This document shows, one piece after another, positions 49,948 through 58,352 of a DNA stretch of 64,000 bases. The notes under the pieces are model-generated. The model saw only the letters and a list, made by a program, of their open reading frames with translations. It ran no database searches and had not been told where the DNA came from. A program made the position numbers and the translations under genes. Source of the stretch: Arthrobacter echini (lineage in GTDB: Bacteria; Actinomycetota; Actinomycetes; Actinomycetales; Micrococcaceae); assembly GCF_008107445.1 (NCBI RefSeq), contig NZ_VSLD01000001.1:124001-188000 (forward strand), in the 5' to 3' direction. Position 1 is the stretch's first letter. Each line of letters opens with the position of its first letter.

Positions 49948-50234
49948 GCACCTCCCTCACCCCGCCGGAACCCCGCCCACGCGTGACGACCATCGTGTGG
50001 GGTGTGGTGCTCCTGATCATCCCCGCGCTGATCCTCGCCGGGCAGTTCTTCGCCATCGCCATCGATCCGGTGATCCTCACGCTCGGACTGCTCGTGGGCG
50101 TGGGACTGTCCCTCGTGATCGGCGGCATCCTCTCGCTCCGCGCGCGGCACCCCGCCGGCGCGGACCGGGACCGCGCGGACTGGGACCGCTCGGACACCGG
50201 GACCGACGACATCGCGGGATACTGGGAGGGCTGA
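49944..50234 (+). CDS. Small two-helix membrane protein of the PspC operon
   Basis: 96 residues. Two hydrophobic helices (VVLLIIPALILAGQFFAIAI and ILTLGLLVGVGLSLVIGGIL) and a charged C-terminus (DRDRADWDRSDTGTDDIAGY). The ATG overlaps the preceding stop (ATGA), so it is cotranslated with the PspC/toastrack-like protein. Function unknown; it is probably an accessory of the membrane-stress system. Confidence 0.8.
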   Translation: MSTSLTPPEPRPRVTTIVWGVVLLIIPALILAGQFFAIAIDPVILTLGLLVGVGLSLVIGGILSLRARHPAGADRDRADWDRSDTGTDDIAGYWEG

Positions 50235-50287
50235 CTCCCGATCCCGTCGCGTCCCGACCACCCCTCCCCGTCATCGAAAGGCAGACC

Positions 50288-50527
50288 ATGCAGACCTTCT
50301 ACCGCGTCCTCCGCTCCTCCCCCCTCAAACGGGCTCCCGGAGGACTCCTCGGCGGCATAGCCTCCGGTATCGCCCAGCAGTTCGGCTGGCGCGTCTCCTA
50401 TGTACGGATCGGGATGCTGCTCAGCTTCCTGCTCCCCTTCATCAGCCTGCCGCTCTACGGGGTGCTGTGGCTCCTGCTCCCGAAGGACGACGGGACCATC
50501 GCCCTCGAGACGCTGCTGAACCGCTAG
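50288..50527 (+). CDS. Small stand-alone PspC-domain protein
   Basis: 79 residues, consisting only of a PspC domain: LKRAPGGLLGGIASGIAQQF, then GMLLSFLLPFISLPLYGVLW. It ends with a short acidic tail (PKDDGTIALETLLNR). Third gene of the operon, 53 bases after the preceding stop. It could compete with or assemble with the PspC domains of the kinase and of the larger protein. Confidence 0.85.
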   Translation: MQTFYRVLRSSPLKRAPGGLLGGIASGIAQQFGWRVSYVRIGMLLSFLLPFISLPLYGVLWLLLPKDDGTIALETLLNR

Positions 50528-50592
50528 CCCCCCGGTCCCGGCACGGGCGCATCCAGCGCTGGATGCGCCTTCGCCTCCGGGCACCTGAGAGG

Positions 50593-51408
50593 ATGGGTGC
50601 CGTGCCGAAGACCCCAGCCACCCGCCGTTTCCCCCGCCTGCTCATCGCGTCCTGCGTGTTCCTGTTCGTCTCCGGCTTCTTCCTGGTCAGATTCCCCGAT
50701 GTCGAGGGGGCGAGCTACGCGTCCTACGGCTTCAATCTGCTCATCGCACTGCCCGCCTTCATCGCGATCGTCCGGCAGTTCGGAGCGGCCCGCGGTGTTG
50801 CAGCACTGGCCGCCGTGTCCGTCTTCGGGTATCTCATCGAGGGGTTCGGCGTCGCGACCCACATGCCGTACGGCGAGTTCTACTACGGCGATCCGCTCGG
50901 TCCCACCATCTTCGGACTCGTTCCCTATCTGCTACCGCTGTCCTACGTGCCGCTCGTCATCGGGGCCGTCGCCGTCGTGTCGGGCACCGGCACGATGCTG
51001 CGCAGGATCGTGCTCGGCGGGCTGCTGCTGGTGGTGATCGACGGCGTCCTCGACCCGGGAGCGGCGGCCCTCGGGTTCTGGATCTGGCCGGGAGGCGGGC
51101 CGTACTACGGGGTTCCGCTCTCCAACTACGGCGGCTGGCTGATCTCCGGGCTGGTCGCCTCCGCCCTCGTGACGTGGATCGGAGGGCGGCACCTCACCGA
51201 GGTACCCCTTCGCCCGGGACTGCTCGACAGCCTGCTCGTCTCCATGGTCCTGTGGCTGAGCGTCTGCATCTTCTCCGGGCTCGTGGTCCCCGCGGTGCTC
51301 GCTGTGGCGCTGATCGTCCTGATCGCTCGCCGCCGGCTTCAGCTGACCCGATCCCGGACCGCACCCACCGGTGCGGTCGAGGCGGAGGACACCGTCCGCC
51401 ACCCCTGA
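50593..51408 (+). CDS. cruF: CruF-type carotenoid hydratase
   Basis: 271 residues, about eight membrane helices, of the DUF422/CruF family. Conserved-looking polar segments include EGFGVATHMPYGEFYYGD near residues 85-105 and DPGAAALGFWIWPGGGPYYG followed by VPLSNYGGWL. In haloarchaea CruF hydrates bisanhydrobacterioruberin to bacterioruberin, while in cyanobacteria and Deinococcus it hydrates carotene ends. The neighbouring crtD and lyeJ favour the former. ATG 50593 is used; a GTG at 50602 with GAGAGG upstream is an equally good start. It converges on crtD with only 10 bases between. Confidence 0.85.
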   Translation: MGAVPKTPATRRFPRLLIASCVFLFVSGFFLVRFPDVEGASYASYGFNLLIALPAFIAIVRQFGAARGVAALAAVSVFGYLIEGFGVATHMPYGEFYYGDPLGPTIFGLVPYLLPLSYVPLVIGAVAVVSGTGTMLRRIVLGGLLLVVIDGVLDPGAAALGFWIWPGGGPYYGVPLSNYGGWLISGLVASALVTWIGGRHLTEVPLRPGLLDSLLVSMVLWLSVCIFSGLVVPAVLAVALIVLIARRRLQLTRSRTAPTGAVEAEDTVRHP

Positions 51409-51418
51409 GCCATTCGGC

Positions 51419-52849
51419 TCAGCGCGCTGCGGGACCGAGCCGGGCCAGGAGCTTCTGCGTGGACATCATGGCACCGCCGAGCACCGCGGGCAGCCCCCCG
51501 CCCGGATGCACCGAAGAGCCGACGCGCCAGAGCCAGGGGCGCAACGGGTCCGCATAGGGCGGCACGTGGAACGGGCCACTCATCCAGACCGGATGTACCG
51601 CACCGTACAGGGCACCCCCGGCGGAGCCGCGCTCGCCGAAATACCCGGGGTCGAGGATCTCGTGGGACGCGAAATGGTCCTCGAGGGGCTCCTCCAGCCC
51701 GAGCACGCGTGTGGTCCGCTCGAGTTCGCGCCGCACGAACGGGTCCTCGAGGGAGTACGTCCGGCCGTTGGCCGGAGCGGTGAGGAGCAGCGCCAGGGTG
51801 GCCGACGCGTTCGGATACACCTCGTGCGCCGGGTAGTAGTTGGCGAAGGCCATGGTCTGCTCGGGCTCACTGCCGGCCTCGAGTGCCGCGTAGAGCTCCG
51901 CAGGGTCGTCGGGCATGATCACGCCGTGACGCGCCGTGCCCGCCGGCAGGGGCCGGGACAGCACCGCATAGATCCCAACGGCGGAGCAGGTGAGCTTCCG
52001 CGGCGTCCTGGGCGCGCGGCCACCCAGCAGTCCTGCCAGGCGGTGCGCGTCGAGGCCACTGACGACGGCGTCCGCCGGATAGGTTCCCTCCCGCGTCACC
52101 ACCCGGTGCCGCCGGATACGCTGCACCGGTTCCGACGTCCGGATCTCCACGCCTGCGTCGCGCGCGATCCGTTCGAGGGCCAGCACCAGTTCGAAGATGC
52201 CGCCCTCCGGGATCCAGACCCCGTCGTGCGCCATGATCGCGGGCATGCTGGCATAGAGCGCAGGCGTCCGGGTGGGACTGACCCCCGCATTCAGGGTGTG
52301 GATCGCGATGACCTCCCGCAACCCGTCGGGCAGCCAGGTGAGGCTGTCCAGGTAGCTGCGCGTGGTCAGCCTCGGACCGTACAGGCCCGCCAGCCGCGCG
52401 AGCGCCGGGTACGAGCCCGCCTCCAGGGGGCCGGTGGTCAGCAACCGGGACACGTCCGGCCCGAGGATGCCGTGCTCGGCGGCGAAACGGGTCCAGGCCC
52501 CGTGCCAGGGGTGGCCCTCGGGGACGGGCAGAGAGCACTTCTCGCCACGGTAGAAGTAGGTACCGACCTCCTCGAGCCGTTCAAGCCGCAGATCCGCGAC
52601 CTCGGCAGCGCTCTGCGCGCCGTGGGACCCTGCGGCATCGAGCCGGCGCAGGAGCTCTTCCCAGACGCCCGGGAACGTGAACAGGGACGGACCGGTGTCG
52701 GCCCGCTGCCCCGCCAGGTCGATGCGGCGACTCTTGCCGCCCACGCGATCCGCTGCCTCCAGCAGGGTCACGCGGTGCCCGGCACGTCCCAGCAGGGCGG
52801 CGGCCGTGAGACCGCCGATACCACCGCCCACCACGACGACGCGGCTCAT
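51419..52849 (-). CDS. crtD: CrtD-type carotenoid 3,4-desaturase
   Basis: A 476-residue FAD-dependent CrtI-family enzyme. The nucleotide-binding motif is VVVVGGGIGGLTAAALLG (residues 4-21), then ADRVGGKSR and DTGPSLFTFPGVWEELL. The C-terminus WRVGSSVHPGGGLPAVLGGA carries the family signature. It is distinct from the CrtI at 26511 (shorter, different substrate region). Its overlap with lyeJ (ATGA) and convergence with cruF point to C50 desaturation in bacterioruberin synthesis. A second phytoene-desaturase role is possible but less likely. Confidence 0.85.
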   Translation of the reverse strand: MSRVVVVGGGIGGLTAAALLGRAGHRVTLLEAADRVGGKSRRIDLAGQRADTGPSLFTFPGVWEELLRRLDAAGSHGAQSAAEVADLRLERLEEVGTYFYRGEKCSLPVPEGHPWHGAWTRFAAEHGILGPDVSRLLTTGPLEAGSYPALARLAGLYGPRLTTRSYLDSLTWLPDGLREVIAIHTLNAGVSPTRTPALYASMPAIMAHDGVWIPEGGIFELVLALERIARDAGVEIRTSEPVQRIRRHRVVTREGTYPADAVVSGLDAHRLAGLLGGRAPRTPRKLTCSAVGIYAVLSRPLPAGTARHGVIMPDDPAELYAALEAGSEPEQTMAFANYYPAHEVYPNASATLALLLTAPANGRTYSLEDPFVRRELERTTRVLGLEEPLEDHFASHEILDPGYFGERGSAGGALYGAVHPVWMSGPFHVPPYADPLRPWLWRVGSSVHPGGGLPAVLGGAMMSTQKLLARLGPAAR

Positions 52850-53712
52850 GGCAGCAGATCCAGGGTGAGGGCGACGACGAGCTGGACGCCGGCGACCGTC
52901 CCGGCCACGTACGGGAACGCGATGGAGTACCGGTACAGGCGGTGTCCGGTCTCTGGCCGGGGATCCCGGGACAGGGCGAGCAGGAGGCCTCCGGCGATCA
53001 CCGCGTTGACCACGGCGACCGGGATGTTCACGAGCGCGAAGCAGACGGTGGACACGATCCACCACGCGCCGCTCCAGGCGACGACGCCGCGGGCGCCCAA
53101 CCGGACCGCCGTCGTCGTGATCCCCACCGACCTGTCCTCGTCGATGTCCTGGACGGCGTCGAATGTGTGCTTCGCGGCGCTCCACGCCATGAGACCGAGG
53201 GCCGCCGCCCACACCGGCGCTTCCCCGAGCGCGTAGGGCACGATGACGAGCGGGAAGGCATAGGCCGCGTTGCTGATCGAATCGAGATAGGGGCGGGCCT
53301 TGAAGCGCAGGGGCGGAGCGGAGTAGAAGACGAAGACGAGGGCGTAGGCCGCGATCCACGCCAGGGCCGCCGGGGGCAGCGTCACGGCGAACCAGATCAG
53401 GAACGGCACATTGGCCACGAGCACGGAGCTCCAGATGGCGCGGACCTCGGTGGCCCTGATCAGGGCGCCCTCGAGGGAGCCCTTGCGGGGGTTGAGGGCG
53501 TCAGTGTCCTGGTCGAAGATGTCGTTCACGCCGTAGATGAGCAGGTTGAACGGCAGCGTCAGCCAGACCAGGAGCACCAGGGCATCGGCCCGCCACAGGC
53601 TCCCGGTGAGCCAGAGCCCGATCACACCGGTCCCCAGGGTATTGATCCACAGCACCGGTCTGGAGATGTGGACCATGCGCAGCGCTACCGGTGCGAAACC
53701 TGCCTGGGGCAC
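52846..53712 (-). CDS. lyeJ: Lycopene elongase/hydratase (UbiA prenyltransferase family)
   Basis: 288 residues, about nine membrane helices. The two Asp-rich prenyl-diphosphate motifs are NDIFDQDTD (63-71) and DAVQDIDED (185-193). In haloarchaea LyeJ adds C5 units to both ends of lycopene and hydrates them; actinobacterial CrtEb homologues act on lycopene for C50 pigments. GTG start at 53712 (VPQAGFAPVALRMVHISRP) with GAGGA upstream; further in-frame codons are low-complexity. crtYe/crtYf cyclase genes are absent, favouring acyclic bacterioruberin over decaprenoxanthin. Confidence 0.85.
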   Translation of the reverse strand: MPQAGFAPVALRMVHISRPVLWINTLGTGVIGLWLTGSLWRADALVLLVWLTLPFNLLIYGVNDIFDQDTDALNPRKGSLEGALIRATEVRAIWSSVLVANVPFLIWFAVTLPPAALAWIAAYALVFVFYSAPPLRFKARPYLDSISNAAYAFPLVIVPYALGEAPVWAAALGLMAWSAAKHTFDAVQDIDEDRSVGITTTAVRLGARGVVAWSGAWWIVSTVCFALVNIPVAVVNAVIAGGLLLALSRDPRPETGHRLYRYSIAFPYVAGTVAGVQLVVALTLDLLP

Positions 53713-53959
53713 GGTCGATGTCCTCCTCGGACGGGCTGGGCACGCACGCCTGGGGACCTCGGTCCCCCGCGCGCAGGATGGCTCCAGCCTACGTGCTCCC
53801 GCCGACGCCGGAGCACCCCGCACCGCGCCGCCCGTGGGCCCGTCCGGGCCCGGCGGCCATGCCCCTCAGGGACCCGGGCGGCCCCTGAGTCTAGACTCGT
53901 GGGTGGGCCCGACGGCGTGCTCGCGATGGACCCAACCTCGTCGTAAGGAACCAGGACAC
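53713..53959. promoter_or_regulatory. Divergent region between lyeJ and pfkA
   Basis: 247 bases, very GC-rich, no credible gene. TAGACT at 53892-53897 is a -10-like box for pfkA, 63 bases before its ATG, with no clear -35. No distinct lyeJ promoter was recognised on the minus strand. Confidence 0.35.
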
Positions 53960-54985
53960 ATGAAGATCGGAATCCTCACCAGCGGGGGCGACTGCCCCGG
54001 ACTGAACGCCGTCATCCGCGGCGCGGTGCTCAAGGGCATCAAGGTGCACGACCAGGAGTTCGTGGGCTTCCGCGACGGCTGGCGGGGCGTGGTCGAGGGC
54101 GACGTCATCGAGCTGCCCCGTCACGCGGTGCGCGGCATCTCCAAGCAGGGAGGCACCATCCTCGGCACGTCGAGGACCAATCCCTTCGAGGGCAACGGCG
54201 GTGCAGAGGCCATCGCCGCGAATCTGGAGCGCCTGGGTATCGATGCGATCATCGCCATCGGCGGCGAGGGGACCCTGGCTGCGGCGAAGCGCCTCACGGA
54301 TCTCGGCCTGAAGATCGTGGGCGTACCCAAGACCGTCGACAACGACCTCGACGCGACGGACTACACCTTCGGGTTCGACACGGCCGTGCAGATAGCCACC
54401 GAGGCGATCGACAGACTGCGCACCACGGGTGAATCCCACAGCCGCTGCATGATCGCCGAGGTCATGGGCCGCCACGTCGGCTGGATCGCCCTGCACGCGG
54501 GGATGGCCTCCGGCGCCCACGCCATCCTGATGCCCGAGCAGCGGACCAGCATCGAGCAGATCACCGAGTGGGTGTCCATGGCGAACTCACGCGGGCGTGC
54601 TCCCCTCGTCGTCGTCGCCGAGGGATTCGTGCCCTCGCACCTGGAGCAGGCGCACTCCGAGCGCGGCCTCGACACCTTCGGCCGCCCACGGCTGGGCGGG
54701 ATCGCGGAGCAGCTCGCCCCCGAGATCGAGGCCCGCACCGGCATCGAGACCCGCGCCACGATCCTGGGTCACATCCAGCGCGGAGGCGTGCCGTCGTCGT
54801 TCGACCGCGTGCTGGCAACGCGCCTCGGCATGGCGGCGGTCGATTCCGTCGTGGACGGACTCTGGGGCACCATGGTGGCCCTGGAGGGCACCGAGATCGT
54901 CCACGTGGGTTTCGAGGCAGCGCTGGGCAATCTCAAGCGGGTCCCCCAGCACCGCTACGACGAAGCCGCGATCCTGTTCGGATGA
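53960..54985 (+). CDS. pfkA: 6-phosphofructokinase (actinobacterial, G104/K124 type)
   Basis: 341 residues; phosphorylates fructose 6-phosphate in glycolysis. SGGDCPGLNAVIRG is at 8-21, GGEGT at 101-105 and GVPKTVDND at 121-129 with catalytic D127. Position 104 is Gly (ATP type) while 124 is Lys (common in PPi enzymes); the same mixed pair is known in Streptomyces ATP-dependent enzymes, so ATP use is likely but not certain. The C-terminal GGVPSSFDR is intact. It overlaps the acetyltransferase gene (ATGA). Confidence 0.93.
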   Translation: MKIGILTSGGDCPGLNAVIRGAVLKGIKVHDQEFVGFRDGWRGVVEGDVIELPRHAVRGISKQGGTILGTSRTNPFEGNGGAEAIAANLERLGIDAIIAIGGEGTLAAAKRLTDLGLKIVGVPKTVDNDLDATDYTFGFDTAVQIATEAIDRLRTTGESHSRCMIAEVMGRHVGWIALHAGMASGAHAILMPEQRTSIEQITEWVSMANSRGRAPLVVVAEGFVPSHLEQAHSERGLDTFGRPRLGGIAEQLAPEIEARTGIETRATILGHIQRGGVPSSFDRVLATRLGMAAVDSVVDGLWGTMVALEGTEIVHVGFEAALGNLKRVPQHRYDEAAILFG

Positions 54986-55716
54986 GCGAGCTGGAACTCG
55001 AGACCGGCACGGTCTCCATCGTCCGCTTCGCCTGGGCCCGACTGCTGGGTCTCGACGACGGCGCGCTGGGCGACGGCGGCACGGACAGGCTCCGTCATAT
55101 CGACGACGACGCCTCGGTACTGACCTTCGTGACCCTCTTCGGCCGGGAGATCCTCGCCGGACCCGGCTGGGCCGTGGACGCCGCCCGGGACATTCCGGGG
55201 GCCGAACTGAGGAAGCATTCCACACTGCTCGCCCTCAGCCGCGACCACGGAGGCCGGGGACTCGGGGAGGCCCAGCTCTATTTCTGCGACACACTGCCGC
55301 AGCTCGAGGGATCTCCGGCCGTCGTGTCCTCCGAGGCCGCCCTCATCCGAGCGCTCGAGCAGCGGTGCCCGCCTGACGACGTCGCCGAGGCTGGCCTGGC
55401 GCGGATGGGGAACGCCGTCGTCCTCCTGGGCGAGGACACCACGGAGGACGACGCCTCACCGACGCCGCTGGCCGGCGCGGGGTACGACCTCCGGGAGGGG
55501 ATCCTGGCACACATGGCAGTGCTCACTCCGCCGGACGAGCGGGGCAGGGGTTACGCGCAGCGCATCACCGCCGTCGCGGTCGAGGAGGCGATGGCAGCCG
55601 GGCTCGTACCCCAGTGGCGCGCCCGCACCGACAACACGGCATCCCAGCGGACGGCGCGCAGGGCGGGCTTCGCGTACGCGGGGACCCAGACGTCGGTGGC
55701 CCTGCCCCGGGACTGA
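54982..55716 (+). CDS. GNAT-family acetyltransferase
   Basis: 244 residues. The C-terminal third holds the acetyl-CoA motif PDERGRGYAQRITAVAVEEA and the closing DNTASQRTARRAGFAYAG. The N-terminal half has no recognised motif and may position the substrate. It is translationally coupled to pfkA. The substrate is unknown. Confidence 0.8.
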   Translation: MSELELETGTVSIVRFAWARLLGLDDGALGDGGTDRLRHIDDDASVLTFVTLFGREILAGPGWAVDAARDIPGAELRKHSTLLALSRDHGGRGLGEAQLYFCDTLPQLEGSPAVVSSEAALIRALEQRCPPDDVAEAGLARMGNAVVLLGEDTTEDDASPTPLAGAGYDLREGILAHMAVLTPPDERGRGYAQRITAVAVEEAMAAGLVPQWRARTDNTASQRTARRAGFAYAGTQTSVALPRD

Positions 55717-55952
55717 GTTCGTTCCGGCGTGCGCATCATCAGTCCGGGGGCCTCGGCGCCGTGCTCCGCGGGACACGGTGCGAATCCTGGGTCTTCGGAC
55801 CCGGAAAGCGTGTGTCGGGGTGCGACATGCCGTCCATCGACTGGGGCGACCGGGCGAAGCCCCCGGGCCCGCACGCGATCGAGGCTGCACCCGCGGCGGA
55901 ACGGGCGCCACGACGACGGCGGCACAAACCCCGCGCGGCGGACGTGCACGCG

Positions 55953-56366
55953 CTACCGGTCGAAGAGCTCCACCATCCCGGCCCGGGCGAACATCTCCGC
56001 CGTGGCACGGGCGGAGGGCGTCCCCGCGTCGGGGTCCGCTCCGGCTGACGTCAGCATCTGCACAACGTCCGTGTAGCCCTTGAACACCGCGCCGGCGAGG
56101 GGTGTCTGACCGCGGTCGTTCGCCTGGTCGACGGCGGAGCCTCGGCCGAGGAGGTCCTCGACGATCGACGGGTGGCCGTTGTAGGCCGCGAGCATGAGCA
56201 GGCTGTCCCCGGCCGCCGTGGTCAGCGTGATCGGCACCCCGGCATCGAGGTAACGCATCAGCATGGCACCATCACCGTTCCGGGCGGCGTCGAACAGAGC
56301 ATGGGCCAGGGCGATCGCCGCGGCAGCGTCGTCGTTGTCGGTCGGGCCGTCGTTCCCGGCGCTCAT
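55953..56366 (-). CDS. Small ankyrin-repeat protein
   Basis: 137 residues with three to four ankyrin repeats, for example AAGDSLLMLAAYNGHPSIVE and RGQTPLAGAVFKGYTDVVQM. It has no signal peptide or membrane segment, so a cytosolic protein-binding role is likely. Its ATG overlaps the ygfZ stop (ATGA). The 236 bases beyond it toward the acetyltransferase contain no further gene. Confidence 0.85.
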   Translation of the reverse strand: MSAGNDGPTDNDDAAAAIALAHALFDAARNGDGAMLMRYLDAGVPITLTTAAGDSLLMLAAYNGHPSIVEDLLGRGSAVDQANDRGQTPLAGAVFKGYTDVVQMLTSAGADPDAGTPSARATAEMFARAGMVELFDR

Positions 56367-57454
56367 CGCGGTGTCCGCAGGAAGCCGGTGGCCCGGCCCA
56401 CGACCTGCCCGGCATCCGGGGTCACGATGACCTCCTGTGCGGCGGCGTAGGTCTCCTCGCCGTCCTGCACGAGCAGCCCGGCCGCCGGATCGACGGACCG
56501 CTTGAGGACGGCGAGGGCGATGGGGCCCATCTCGTAGTGGTGAGCCACCGAAGTGACCCTGCCGACGGTGCGTCCCTCGACGACGACGGCGCTCCCCCCG
56601 GCGGGCAGGGTGTGCTGGCTGCCGTCGAGGTGGAGGAAGGTCAGACGGCGCGGTGGGTGCCCGAGGTTGTGGACCCGCGCGATGGTCTCCTGCCCCTTGT
56701 AGCAGCCCTTCGAGAGGTGGACCGCGGTGCGCATCAGGTCGAGTTCGTGCGGAATGGTCTTCTCGTCCGTCTCGAAACCCGGACGGGGTCGCCAGGCGGC
56801 AACCCGGAGCGCTTCGGCCGCGAGGGAACCGGCGAGGGTCAGCCCCGTCGAGGTCACGGCGTCCTCGACGCCGTCCCGCGGTACGAGGTACTCGAACCAG
56901 GGCCGCTCCGCGCCGGGGTGCTCGTCATCGGCAAAACCCGAATAGGCGTACCCGCCCACTCCGACGGACGGCCACGGGTCCTCCCAGACGACGGCGTCCC
57001 CGCCCAGGACAGGCAGGGCGCGCGTGGAGCCGAGCACGGACCAGTCCTGCGACACGTCCGCCACCTCGACGCGCAGCGTGAACCTCATCCTGTCCAGCCA
57101 GGCAGCCATGGGGGCGGCCTCGCTGCCCTCGGTGATGAGCCAGGTGGTGGCGCCGTCGTCCACCACGTGGGCCGAATGCTCGATCCGACCCTGCACGGTG
57201 AGCAGCAGCGTCTCAGAACTCTGGCCCGGTTGCAGGCCGAGGAGCAGCTGGGAGGAGAGCGTGTTGAGCCAGCTGAGCCGATCAGGGCCGGAGATGGTGA
57301 CCACGCCGCGCTGGGAGAGGTCCACCACCGCCTGTCCGTCGGCCAGGAGCCGCTGCTCGCGGAAGGGGTCGCCGTAGTGGGACGCCACGCCGGAATCTGC
57401 CCCACCGCCGGCCACGGCGCCGGGGCGTTCCAGGAAAGGGCTCTGTGAGGTCAT
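56363..57454 (-). CDS. ygfZ: Folate-binding YgfZ/GcvT-like protein
   Basis: 363 residues with a GcvT-like aminomethyltransferase fold (TISGPDRLSWLNTLSSQLLL). The YgfZ signature KGCYKGQE with its conserved cysteine is near residue 250. It uses tetrahydrofolate to help assemble or repair certain Fe-S enzymes. It starts at ATG 57454 and is cotranscribed with the ankyrin protein. Confidence 0.92.
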   Translation of the reverse strand: MTSQSPFLERPGAVAGGGADSGVASHYGDPFREQRLLADGQAVVDLSQRGVVTISGPDRLSWLNTLSSQLLLGLQPGQSSETLLLTVQGRIEHSAHVVDDGATTWLITEGSEAAPMAAWLDRMRFTLRVEVADVSQDWSVLGSTRALPVLGGDAVVWEDPWPSVGVGGYAYSGFADDEHPGAERPWFEYLVPRDGVEDAVTSTGLTLAGSLAAEALRVAAWRPRPGFETDEKTIPHELDLMRTAVHLSKGCYKGQETIARVHNLGHPPRRLTFLHLDGSQHTLPAGGSAVVVEGRTVGRVTSVAHHYEMGPIALAVLKRSVDPAAGLLVQDGEETYAAAQEVIVTPDAGQVVGRATGFLRTPR

Positions 57455-57532
57455 ATCCGTATAACGCCTTCCGGGAGGGACTATTCCTCCGGCCCAGACC
57501 CGGGAGCCCCGCAGGTCCTCCGACCGCTGCGG

Positions 57533-58132
57533 TCAGGAGGCCTTGCGCAGGATCGCCGAGGCATGCGCCTCCAGGGATCCGCCGTCCGCCGCGACGTCCC
57601 AGCGCCAGTAGAGATTGCCCTCCACGAGGCCGAACAGACGCGTGGCAGCGGTGTACTCCTTGGACTGCTGTCCGCGCATCACCAGATCGGTGCTGAGCTG
57701 GACCTGCGGGCCCTTGATGGTCCCGTAGTACAGCTCCGCGATGCCGCCGGGGTGGACGATGGTGGCGGTGAGGTCGAAGCCCCCGGCGTCGTTGCGGAAC
57801 TGCTCCACCTCGTCGGCCGTCTTCAGGGACGGCACCATGTCGGCCGGCCTCAGTCCCGGCCCGACGTCGGCATCGTTCAGCCTGCGGTCCAGAGCCCAGA
57901 ACCCCGTCTCGACGGAGAGCGGTCGCAGCTGCACGTCCTGCTCGTCGACGAGCCAGGATTCCGCACTGTACCGGAGGTAGGGCAGGCCGTTCTGGGTGAA
58001 CTCGACCCGCTGGAAGAAGCGTTCCGATCCCGCAGTCCCCTCCCCGAGCATGCCCGTACCCTCCCAGGTCCCGAGCAGCCAGGACAGGGGGACGAGCTCG
58101 GGCGTGAGGTCGGTGGGTAGATCGATCGACAT
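57533..58132 (-). CDS. Nitrobindin-like haem-binding beta-barrel (FABP family, DUF1794)
   Basis: 199 residues forming an all-beta barrel. The entrance motif GTWEGTG (21-27) is diagnostic and the C-terminal GGSLEAHASAILRKAS carries the candidate proximal haem ligand H190. Mycobacterial and plant relatives bind ferric haem and nitric oxide or peroxynitrite; that role is inferred. It starts at ATG 58132, 20 bases after the stop of the small gene at 58153. Confidence 0.85.
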   Translation of the reverse strand: MSIDLPTDLTPELVPLSWLLGTWEGTGMLGEGTAGSERFFQRVEFTQNGLPYLRYSAESWLVDEQDVQLRPLSVETGFWALDRRLNDADVGPGLRPADMVPSLKTADEVEQFRNDAGGFDLTATIVHPGGIAELYYGTIKGPQVQLSTDLVMRGQQSKEYTAATRLFGLVEGNLYWRWDVAADGGSLEAHASAILRKAS

Positions 58133-58152
58133 CGGGGCGCCGGGCCGATCGG

Positions 58153-58266
58153 CTACTTCTGGCCCTTGTACAGGCGGGCGATCACGAGGGCTGCGAAACC
58201 TGCCATGCCGAGACCGGCGACGACCAGCAGCGAGATGAAGAAGATTTCAAGAGCGAGGATGGACAT
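58153..58266 (-). CDS. 37-residue single-helix membrane protein
   Basis: A short open frame, MSILALEIFFISLLVVAGLG followed by MAGFAALVIARLYKGQK, predicts one membrane helix and a basic C-terminus. AGGA lies 8 bases before the ATG. It stands 20 bases before the nitrobindin-like gene on the same strand. No function was recognised. Confidence 0.65.
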   Translation of the reverse strand: MSILALEIFFISLLVVAGLGMAGFAALVIARLYKGQK

Positions 58267-58352
58267 GGTGACATCCTAACGTGCACCTCCGACAGCGCCG
58301 CAACGGATGTGCCCGGGTCACCCTCCTCGAGTCGGAGCCACAGGAGGGTCCG

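Noticed and set aside
52850-53359. In-frame N-terminal extension of crtD
   Set aside because: It would cover most of lyeJ in another frame; the FAD motif begins four residues after the chosen ATG, as in the family.
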